Below, one piece after another: positions 49,411-64,000 of a stretch of 64,000 bases of DNA. Source of the stretch: Manis javanica. Taxonomy: Eukaryota > Chordata > Mammalia > Pholidota > Manidae. The notes below the pieces were generated by a model. It saw nothing but the letters and a program-made list of their open reading frames with translations, made no database searches and was not told the DNA's origin. A program made the translations under genes and the position numbers. Positions within the stretch are counted from its first letter, which is position 1. Every line of letters starts with the position of its first letter. Location: NCBI RefSeq assembly GCF_040802235.1, contig NC_133158.1, positions 35,220,001-35,284,000 on the forward strand, in the 5' to 3' direction.

Positions 49411-50077
49411 TTTATTTTATTAAGCTATTGATATACAATCTTATCAAGTTTTCACAGCAACATTGTGGTTACTACATTCACCCTTATTATCAAGTCCCCC
49501 GCCACATACCCCATTATAGTCACTGTCCATCAGTGTTGTAAGATGCTACTGAGTCACTACTTGTCTTTGTGCTACACTTCCTTCCCCGTGTGCCCCCTAT
49601 ATTATGTGTGCTAATCATAATGCCCCTTAATCCCCTTCTCCCTCCCTTCCTGCATGCTCTCCCCATCCCCTTTCCCTTTGGCAACCCCTAGTCCCTTCTT
49701 GGAGTCTGTGAGTCTGCTGCTGTTTTGTTCCTTCAGTTTTTGCTTTGTTCTTATACTCCACAGACGAATGAAATCATTTGATACTTGTCTTTCTCCACCT
49801 GGCTTATTTCACTGCACGTAATACCCTCTAGCTCCATCCATGTTGTTGCAAATGGTAGGATTTGTTTTCTTCTTATGGCTGAATAATATTCCATTGTGTA
49901 TATGTACCACCTCTTCTTTATCCATTCATCTACTGATGGACACTTCTGTTGCTTCCATGCCTTGGCTATTGCAAATAGTGCTGTTATAAACATAGGGGTG
50001 CATATGTCTTTTTGAATATGGGATCTTATTTTCTATGGGTAAATTCCTAGGAGTGGAATTCTTGGGTCAAATGGTAT
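49411..50077 (-). mobile_element. 5'-truncated L1, antisense, with target-site duplication
   Basis: Same young family as 846-3096 and 10017-10604. It reads from a T-rich tail through the 3' UTR ('ggttactacattcaccctta') into ORF2 (minus frame 49751-49993 ending in YQMISFVCGV). Imperfect duplications 'aatgtggctttttta' (49396-49410) and 'aacatggctttttaa' (50078-50092) flank it. About 670 bp long. Confidence 0.88.
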
Positions 50078-50099
50078 AACATGGCTTTTTAATATGGAC

Positions 50100-50920
50100 T
50101 TACAAAAAATAGGGATGAGTTGACCGAGCACAGAGGATTTTAGGATAGTGAAGCTGCTCTGTGACAGGGTAATGATGGCTACATACATGTCATCAGATGT
50201 TGTCCATAGCCATGTATACAGCCCCAGGGGTGAGCCTCAGTAACCTGTGGACTCTGGGTGGTAACGATGTGTCAGTGAGGCTTCTCAGTTGTAACAGGTG
50301 CACCACCCAGGTGGGAATGTAAAGGGAGAGGCGGTATGTATGGGAAGAGAGAGGGTGTATGGGAATTCTCTGTACTTTCCACTCAATTTTGCTAAATTTG
50401 TGAACCTAAAACTGATTGAAAAAATCAAGCCTATTAAATTAATTTTACCTGTTACATTTTGTTTCATAATGCAGTTAGAAATTTTTAAATGTGAATCACT
50501 GGATATTTCTGTTGGACAGGGCTGCTAAGGGCCTATATCTGTGCTTTACATAGCCCTATAAGATAGTAGGCCTGACACAATGTGGGTGTTCCCAGCCATT
50601 CTCCGCAGGCTGCCAGGGCCTCTCAGCAGCCAGTGGAAGTGCTGGGGAACGTGGGAGGGAGAATTTCAGGCCTCCCCAACTTGACCTAGTGTAGCACTGT
50701 TCTTATCTGTACTGATTTATTTATTGGGACTCTGTTTCAGATTAGTTTACTTCTGTCAGATAATGAGTAAAGATGTTCTCTCCATTTTCTTCTTGGGGAA
50801 ACTGAGGTTCAGAGAGGGGGGTGGGATTTTCAGCCCAGATCTCTGGCTACGAGGCACCATGGAACAAGGTGTTTCTCACACTGTTTCTCAAAGCTAGGAG
50901 CAAGAAATGATGAATTATCT
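50100..50920. other. Intron 1, nothing firmly recognised
   Basis: A stretch near 50270-50430 ('tgtactttccactcaatttt') looks like part of an L1 3' UTR, but I did not call it. Confidence 0.35.
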
Positions 50921-50924
50921 TTTT

Positions 50925-51560
50925 ACAGAATAGACTTTTTGTTTAGAGCAGTTTTAGGCTCACTACAACACTGAGCTGAAATCACAGAGATTTCCCATAT
51001 AGTCACCCTCAGGCTCCCCCACCGTCAATGTCCACACAGGAACAGTATGTGTGTTACAGTTAACCTGACACATCACCAAGGCTCATAGTGTGTGGTAGGG
51101 TTTGTACTTGGCATTGTACATGCTGTGGGTTTGGACTAACATACACGACTTGTTTTATCATTGAGGTATCACACAGAATAGTTCACTGCCCTGAAAGTCC
51201 TCTGTGCTCTGCCTATTCATCCATTCTCCCCCACGCCCTGTCTTTCTTTTTTAAATTTTACATTTCAGACTAATTTTAGATTTGCAGGGAAGTTGCAAAG
51301 ATGATACAGAGTTTCCTCTACTCACCCTTCAGCCAGCTTCCCCTCAAGTTAACTTCTTGCAAAAGCCAGGAGCGTTTATCAAAATGAAGAAATTACCCTT
51401 GGTGCCTGACTATTCACTAAACACTAGACTATTTGGATTTCATCCATTTTTCCACTCAGGTTCCTTTTCTGTTTCTGGATCCAGTCCAAAATCCCACATT
51501 GCATTTACTTGCCTCTCCTCCTCTGTTTCCTCTGACCTGTGCGAGTTGTCTAATTTGTTC
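50925..51560 (-). repeat. Ancient L1 3' UTR segments, antisense
   Basis: Two antisense L1M-type segments follow each other: 50925-51235 ('gagcagttttaggctcacta', 'ctgccctgaaagtcctctgt') and 51250-51560 ('tttgcagggaagttgcaaag', 'caaaatcccacattgcattt'). The 173-aa frame at 51282-51803 is a chance frame through this repeat. Confidence 0.8.
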
Positions 51561-54865
<3,305 letters not shown>

Positions 54866-55095
54866 TGAAGGTGGTGTGGGGCAAGACCGCCTCAGAGGTG
54901 GAGCCTGGGCCCTTGGTAGCAGCACAACTCCGGGCCTAGGCCAGGGGCTGTGCTCCCAGGAGCCTGTGTTTGGGAAACTGACACCTGGTGTCTCAGCGGT
55001 CATGAGAAGCCAGGAGAGGCTCGCTGGGTCGCTGTGCTGTGCTGTAAATGGGGGTGCATTCTGCTCGGCTTTGAGGGTTTGTGTTCTGACTGCAG

Positions 55096-55131
<36 letters not shown>
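55096..55131. repeat. (GT)n microsatellite
   Basis: About 17 uninterrupted GT units about 325 bp after the exon 3 donor, followed by imperfect TG units to 55150. Confidence 0.95.
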
Positions 55132-55133
<2 letters not shown>

Positions 55134-55492
55134 CGTGTATGTGTGTGTACAGCAGGCCGGGGCACATCTGTGCTGTTGGCCCTGTCTACCATCCTTTATT
55201 TCTTCACTTCACCTGCTCATTGTGAGCTGGGATTGGACCTGCTCTGGTTGGAGGCAGACTGTCTTGGCTGTAGCCTCACCTCTTGGAACAAAGGGAAAAT
55301 TTGGAGGTTAAGGTTCTTGCTGAAGAAAGAAAGATGAGTCTGTGTTCTAATGAAATACAAAAATAGGCAAAATAATGTCTTTCAGACAAAGGATCTTGCA
55401 AAACTTCAAGTCCAAACCAAGTCTCACCTTGTCTTAGAAATCTTTCCTGACCACTGTAGCATCCCTCGCTTTTTAAAAACATTTTTCTGCAT

Positions 55493-55683
55493 CAGGGTTT
55501 CTCAGGTATTTGAGGCCAGGTAATTGTGGTAGAAGTCTGCCCAGTACATCATAGGATCTTTAGCAACATCCCTGGCCTCTACCCACCGGACGCCAGTGGG
55601 ACTCCCCCAGTTGTGACAACCGCACTTGTCTCCAGCCATCGCCAGATGTCCCTCGGGAGCAAAATCACTGTTCGGGAGCACCT
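55493..55683 (-). repeat. MER20-like hAT-Charlie element, antisense
   Basis: 'cagggtttctcag' start, 'cctggcctctacccaccgga', 'gttgtgacaaccgcacttgt' and 'cgccagatgtccctcgggag' match the MER20 order in reverse. Confidence 0.75.
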
Positions 55684-56549
55684 GTCAGATCCTTCCTCCC
55701 TCTCTGTATTCATTCATCAGATAAGCTGCCTGCCTTCTCTGAACTGTTTTCTGATCTGTGAGACTGAGCTAGTGATACTCACCGTGGGATTGTAAGGATC
55801 TGGTGAGAAGAATGTGAGGGGCTTGGTGCTGCGTGGTGCATAGTGGGTGCTCAGGAAGCCAGGTAGTGTTGGAGTGCTTTCTACCTCCTGGGCATTCTGC
55901 CAGGTCCTGGGGTGCCCCAGGGTGAGGGAAGGGTTTGGCCCTCTGCCTCCAGTGTCTCAGGCTGTTGGGGAGGGCCATGTGGCAGTAAATGCCCGCAGGC
56001 ATCTCAATAGGTGCTGTTTGTGATCACACTGGATGCAAGTGCCCCGAGCTGGGGAGCCAGCCCCAGGGAAGGGTGAAGTGGGGTCTGGAGAAAGAAGGTC
56101 AGGACAGTTTCATGGACCGACAATACGATGTTTGAGCTTTGAGAAATGGGGTGTTTGCCTATTTTATTCTGGAGGAGACTAAAATGTGGAGAGGGGTGGG
56201 ATACAAGATGCAAAGGGTCGTGTGTGTCAGAGGTTGGATTTGCACTTGGTCTTCAAACAGAGGGAGCCGAGGACCTGGTTCATGCAATGGGATGATGGGA
56301 GCTGGTCTTCAGGACCCTGGGAGGATCACCCACTGTTCTTGGGAGCAAAAGACCAAAGTTTGAGGCCACACTGGTGTCAGGCACTCCTCTGAGCACCTAC
56401 ATGTTCTAATTCCTTTCATGTCCAGGTGGTGAGACTGAGGCACACTGTGTGAATACATGTGTATGTAGGAAAAGATGTGTAGTTAGTATGAAGCAGAGTC
56501 AGGATCCCAGTCCCAGCTCTGGCCGGGTGCCAGAGTTCAATCTCTTGGC

Positions 56550-56795
56550 CAGGGGTCAGCAAACATTTTCTGTAAAGGGCCAGATAGTAAATGTTTTAGG
56601 CTTTTCTGGCCATATGTTTCTGCTGAAGCTACTCAGCTCTGCCATTGTTGCTCTAAAGGCATCATAGATATTGTAAATGAATAGATGAGGCTGTGTTCTA
56701 ATAAAATACAAAAATAGTGGTGGCATAATAAAACTTTATTTACAAAAACTAATGGTGGACTGGATTTGGCCCAGGGGCTGTAGTTGCTACCTCTG
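56550..56795 (-). mobile_element. hAT-type DNA transposon with 8-bp target duplication
   Basis: The left end 'caggggtcagcaaacatttt' and the right end (reverse complement 'cagaggtagcaactac') form degenerate terminal inverted repeats. Flanks are 'ctcttggc' (56542-56549) and 'ctcttgcc' (56796-56803), an 8-bp duplication with one mismatch, diagnostic of hAT. The inside has 'aaactttatttacaaaaact'. Non-autonomous, no transposase. A shorter related trace lies at 55335-55376. Confidence 0.8.
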
Positions 56796-56824
56796 CTCTT
56801 GCCCACTCTGTTTTGTTTCCCATC

Positions 56825-57510
56825 TTAAGTAACTTTAAAAATATATATTTATTTTTATTGAGATTTAAGTACCATAAAATCCACTCATTTAAAGTATACA
56901 GTTCAGTGGTTTTGAATATAATCTCAAAGTTGCAGGACCAACCACCACTGTTTAATTTTAGAACATTTTTATCACTACAAAGAAGAAACCCAATGCACAT
57001 TAGTAGTCACCTCCATTCTTTTCTCTTTCCAGCCTGTTGGCAGCCACTCACCTACTTCCTATGTATATAGACTTGCCTGTTGCAGACATTTCATATAAAT
57101 AGAATCATACATGTGGTCTTTTGGGACTGATTTCTTTCACTTAGCATGTTTCCTAGGTTCATCTATGCTGTTGCATGCACCTCCTTCCTTTTTATGGCTG
57201 AATAATATTCCATTGTATGGATAGGCCACATTTTGTCTATTAATCAGCTGGTGGCACCTTTTGGTTACTGTGAATAGAACTGCTATGGACAGTCATGTGC
57301 AAGGTTTTGTGTAGACATGTGTTTTCATTCCTGTTGCCAGGAGGGGGATTTCTGGGTCAGATAGTAACTGAGAAACTGCCTCATTGTTTTCCATAGCAGC
57401 TGGACCATTTTACATTCCCACCAGCAATGCATGAGGGTTCCAGTTGCTCCACATCCTCACCAACCTTTGTTACTGTCCACCTTCTTTGTTATAGTTATTC
57501 ATAAGTCACT
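56825..57510 (-). repeat. Ancient L1M, antisense
   Basis: 'gtataca gttcagtggtttt'-type 3' UTR text, then 'ggctgaataatattccattg', 'attttacattcccaccagca' and 'cacatcctcaccaacctttg', in the usual antisense order. Confidence 0.88.
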
Positions 57511-58019
57511 CAAATTTTTTTCCTGGGAGTGCCTCAGGCACCTGGAGATGTGGGGAGCAGGAAAGTGGCTGTTCCTGGCCTTTCTGTGCAGGACAGATGC
57601 CCAGTGCCCTTGCTAGTAACCATTCACACCCCTCCCACCCCTGTGGTTTCTGTGGCACATGTGGCCAATTCCAGAGTAGGAAGTCAGGGTTCGCCAGCTG
57701 GTCTGCATACACTGGGGTCATTCACCAGTAGCCCAGGTGAAGGCCCCACCTTTGCTCTAAGCAGGTGGCTCACTTCCATCCTCATTATTCACTGTGAGGA
57801 TCTCATACTTTCTCATCAGCCTTCCCTGCCCAGAGATGCTAGACTAGCACCTTAGTTACCCCTACTTTTCTTTATCCTGAGCCTGTGTCCTCTTTCCTGG
57901 TTAGAGCCTCTTTTGTGAAGACAAACTTGACTCTTGTCACCTTTGAGGACCTTGCAGTCTCACAAGGGACATATCTTTATCTGGATCAGTGGATGTTGTC
58001 AAAAAAGACATTACTGTGG

Positions 58020-58205
58020 CTCAGCAAGCCCTGCTAGAGGCTCTGTGTGCGCCAGGCACTGCCCCAGGCCCTTTACAGTGTCATCTTCTACCCCATGAGG
58101 ATGGATGGTATCTTATCCATTGTATATACAAGTGGAGGCCCAGAGAGGTTAAGTGACTTGCCCAAAGTCACACAGCTTATGTGTGGCAGGTAGGATCTGG
58201 AACTC
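58020..58205 (-). repeat. MIR SINE, antisense
   Basis: 'gcgccaggcactgccccagg', 'cccagagaggttaagtgact' and 'tgcccaaagtcacacagctt': a well-preserved MIR. Confidence 0.9.
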
Positions 58206-58498
58206 AGGGTATCTGATGCTGTCACCTGATCTCATGTCCAGTAGGCCAGTTGTCCATGTCCTGCTGCTGCATTTTTCCTGGGCAGTGGGAGTCCTCTGTA
58301 TGGGGCTCAGGTCCACCTTGGCCTGAGACTGTCTGCAGAGTGCCTGCCTCAGGTTAATGTTTTCATAGTTACCTCCCTGCCCACATGCACTGCTCACACA
58401 TACCTTGTGCAAGACAGAACTAGGCTAGCTTAAGGTCACCAATTTGGCCCCTCCTCCCATTTCCCGATGCTGCCTGTTCTGCTCAGAGCACCTTCCAC

Positions 58499-58556
58499 GT
58501 CCCCTCTGGGCCTCCCTTTTAGAAGCCCTGGTCCCCTCTGGGCCTCCCTTTCAGAA
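58499..58556 (+). repeat. Two-copy 32-bp tandem duplication
   Basis: 'gtcccctctgggcctccctt' occurs at 58499 and again at 58531. 25 of 26 bases compared match; the last 6 of each unit are diverged or absent. Confidence 0.8.
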
Positions 58557-60324
58557 AGACTCTTCTCCAGGGATCTTTCCCTGGCTGCTCAAGGTGAGAT
58601 TTGTTCCTCCCTAACTGAAACCCTCAGCAGTTCACTGGCCTCTGCCCTGCCTCCGGAGGGGGGCATTTTTTGCTCTGCATTGTCAAGTTCAGCACTTGGA
58701 GGGCAGAGTTGGGATCACTTCATTCTATGACACTGGGCTTTAGGCCCAGTGGGCATCTGGCAAATGTTTGCTAAGTGGCATTGCTTAATGTTTTCCTTCT
58801 GCCCTCCTGGGACCAGGACAGTGTGAATGCACCCTCTGAAGATGGACCCCTGGACTTGCCTCATAAAAAAAAATGTAGCACTTGACTGTGAAGCTTCAAG
58901 GTCAAGGGCTCTGTCTGACCCACATAGTAGGTACTAATATCTACTTTTTAAATGGAAAAGCAAACCTTTAGGCAGAAGTTTCCTGAAAGCATTTTCCCCA
59001 CAAACCTGTAAATTTCTGCTAAACGTGTCTGTCTTGGGGCCTGTTTTGCACTGAGAGGTGCCATCTTCCCTCACTCTTGGAAGTCACAGTGAGTGACCTG
59101 TACTGCGACCTCCTGTGGTTCTCTTCTGTCACCCAGAAGTCATTCTCTCTTCCTGCCCACAGGGCCAGCTCCCCACAGGGCAGCAGCTCAGGAGGGTTCC
59201 AGGCTTGGTTCAACACTCACTGCTGCCTTGAACTTTTTAATAAATTTATCTTTGAACTTGTGTTTTGAGAGTGGAGTCTGATGGGACTATAGTGCATGTG
59301 CCAGGGGCTTGGAGGCATTAACTCAAAATACAGCCTCCCGGCCACTTCCCTGCCCCCTGCGGTGTATTTTTGGCTTCCTGCTTCCTGTACCCTGGTGTCC
59401 TGGGTCCTACGTGGCCTCTTCCCTCCCTGTCCTTGCCCTATGACTGCTCCCACCTTCCATCCCTGGTTGGGCCTGGGTAGGGTGCATATGCCCCAGTGTA
59501 TGCTGGGATGGAGCATGGTAGTGGCTGTCTCTGTCTCAGGCTGGCAGCTCCTGGACGTGTTTGGTCCAGAGACTGCATCCCAGCCAGAGTGAGCCTCTCG
59601 CCCACCCTAACCCAGCTACCTAGCACCTCCCTGCTTAAAGAGGTAAGTAAGGCTTAAACTGGCTTACTAGGGGGGTCAGCAGCTACAGGAAGGAGAGATG
59701 CCTGACCCAGTTTCCTCGGAGCCTGCTCCAGCTGGGACATGGTATGTTGGTCCAGTGGCTGGCAGGGGGAACCCAGTAGCTGGCAGGTGGCAAGCCTGTG
59801 TGTGCTCCAAATAGCAGGGCAGAGCCTCTGGGCACCTCTAAGGTTCTCACCCTGGAGGACTTCTAAACCCCAAGGGAGCCCTCCCTCAGGCCACCTCTGG
59901 GCCCAGGGGCCTCTCCGTCTCCACCAGTCTTCCCAAGTCTGACTTGCCTTCTGGCACCTTCCCCTGCCTTTTGAATGAGGGGCCCCACATTTGCACAGAG
60001 CCCTGAAAATTATGAAGCCAGTCCTGCATGTGCATTTGCTCACATTGGTAAAAGTTACAGAAGCCCAGGGACACTTCCTGCTCCTATTCGTTCACATCTG
60101 AACATGGTAGACTTGTAGGACTTGTGAGGCCGGGGGCAGCAGAGATGCTGTCTAGAACTCCATGTGTAGCCACTGAAATGTAGGAAGACAGGCTTTCCTG
60201 TTGCCATGTGCTGTGTAAAGAAACCCAAGCAGGCCTTCCTCAGTGTCCTCGACCTCAGAAGGCCTTGGCCACCAGTACTGATCCCTGGGGCTGGCCAGCG
60301 TGGTCCCGGCACCTTGCCAGGGGG

Positions 60325-60435
60325 CACTTTCTCCATTCGATCTTCCCAACAATCCTGTGGGTTGGGACTCTCATTCCCATTTTACAGAAGAGAACAGTGG
60401 TGCTTGGAGATGACGGAAGCACTGAGAGTGGGTGT
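60325..60435 (-). repeat. MIR fragment, antisense
   Basis: 'cgatcttcccaacaatcctg' and 'attcccattttacagaagag' are the MIR central part in reverse. Confidence 0.7.
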
Positions 60436-62727
<2,292 letters not shown>

Positions 62728-63059
62728 TAAGAGCACCTCACCTTTGAAGGGCAGTGGGAAGGGGGTTGTCGCTCGGCTGTGTGCGGGTGGGGGCTTTCAT
62801 CGTCACTGTCATTGAGGAGCTCAGGATGGTCCCCAGGGTGTGTTCTGTGGGAAATGGTCAGGGAGGCTGGGTGTCTGACTGCATCAGAGGAAGCTCATCC
62901 CAGATGACAGAAGCTGTCATGGGGTGCAGGGGAAGGGTTGTGTGTGTGGCCCCAGTGGGCAGTCCCCCACATTGGGGGTGAGTTAAAGGGGAGACAGGTT
63001 TTGGGACAGCGCTTCACAGGTGCGAGGCTGTACTCCTCACACGGAGGGTGCAGACGGAC

Positions 63060-63220
63060 TCCTTGTAAGAGGGGCTTGTACACATCTTGATTCATACAAT
63101 CCTCCCAGCAGCCACGCATGCTTATGTATCACTATTTTTTCCATTTTTCTGAGAAACAGAATTTAAGCTACTTGTCTCAGGTTGGTAAGTGGCAGAGCTA
63201 GAATTTGAACAGACCTGTAC
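63060..63220 (-). repeat. MIR SINE, antisense
   Basis: 'atacaatcctcccagcagcc', 'tctgagaaacagaatttaag' and 'ggtaagtggcagagctagaa'. Confidence 0.8.
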
Positions 63221-63524
63221 AGATCTTCACTATCCAGTATCAGCCACTGACTGTTCTGGTTATTAAAATGTAAATACAACAAGTTCATTTCCTCAGATAC
63301 ACTAGCTACACTTCAGGTGCTCCTTAGCCTTGTGGTTGGTTAGTGGTCACTCCATATGGGACAGAGCTGATGTGGATCATATGCAGCGTTGCAGGAAGTT
63401 CTGTTGGCCAGTGCTGGTGCAGACCCAGGGTTGGGTTTATATTCCCTGCCATACTGCATTGCCTCATGTTTTAGGAAATGAAAACGTGAAGTCCCTTTTG
63501 AGGGAGGAGGACATGATTTAAAAA

Positions 63525-64000
63525 ATTTTCTCACAATAATTTTCAGCCTCCCAGAAAAGTTGCATGTATGGCACAAAAAAGGTTTCCCCAAACCATTTAA
63601 GAGCAAGTTGCCAACCTGATGCCCCATCAGTGCACAGTTATTTTAATGTGCACTTTCTACCATTACTGCATATCCACAATACAGCCATCAAAATTAGGAG
63701 ATCAACACTGATGCCTACAGTCATCAGACCTCATTCAGATTTTGTCAACTTATCCTGATTATGTCCTTTGTAGCAAAAAACCCAGCCCAGAGTCACCCAC
63801 TGCATGCTGTCATGTCTCTCTGAGTCTCCATCATCCAGAGATACTTCCTTGGTCTTCCTTTGACTTTTGGGACCTTGACACTCATGAAGACGATGGTCCA
63901 GTTGTTTTGTAGAATGCCCTCATTTTGGGTTTATCTGTTTCCTCCTGATCAGAGGTAGAGCTTTGTATCTTTGGCAGGCCTATCACAGAGGTGAGATTCT
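63525..64000 (-). repeat. Ancient L1 3' UTR, antisense, cut by the window edge
   Basis: 'cattactgcatatccacaat', 'gaccttgacactcatgaaga', 'ttgttttgtagaatgccctc' and 'tttgggtttatctgtttcct' match the L1M 3' UTR segment also seen at 51250-51560. Confidence 0.75.

Overview
This window is mammalian nuclear DNA. It holds the 5' part of one protein-coding gene, NUP210 (nuclear pore membrane glycoprotein 210, gp210/POM210), on the + strand, set in repeat-rich intergenic and intronic sequence. Four coding exons with consensus splice sites and compatible reading phases encode about the first 180 residues: 34793-34965, 53213-53349, 54642-54773 and 62630-62726. Exon 4 splices on beyond the right edge, so the rest of the gene lies outside the window. 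Intron 1 is 18.2 kb, intron 2 is 1.3 kb, intron 3 is 7.9 kb, and intron 4 is open-ended.

Organism: ancient mammalian repeats (MIR, L2, L1M, MER20-like hAT, Tigger, MaLR/ERV-type LTRs) are everywhere. I recognise no Alu, B1/B2, CAN-SINE, Bov-tA, PRE1 or ERE element, which argues against a primate, rodent, carnivore, ruminant, pig or horse. The youngest-looking repeats are one L1 family (846-3096, 10017-10604, 49411-50077) and a polyadenylated LTR-derived retroposon (40157-40800). From memory these resemble pangolin (Manis) repeats, but that is a guess and no search was run.

Layout. 1-34200: intergenic sequence with no supported gene. It is mostly L1 fragments of both orientations, several solo or partial LTRs, MIRs and DNA transposon remnants, often nested (a MITE split by an L1, itself split by an LTR). 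34200-35330: the CpG-island promoter of NUP210 and exon 1. 35330-53212: intron 1, with a long near-identical inverted repeat (37550-37828 / 38244-38522), a Tigger1-like element split by the LTR-derived retroposon, and L2/MIR/L1 debris. 53213-62726: exons 2-4. 62727-64000: start of intron 4, ending in an antisense L1 fragment.

I found no operon, CRISPR array, tRNA/rRNA gene or new gene system. The most unusual signals are structural: the intronic inverted duplication, which could fold into a roughly 280-bp dsRNA stem in the pre-mRNA, and the L1-mobilised LTR-derived element, which is analogous to the SINE-R part of primate SVA. Repeat boundaries were read by eye and are approximate unless target-site duplications are given.
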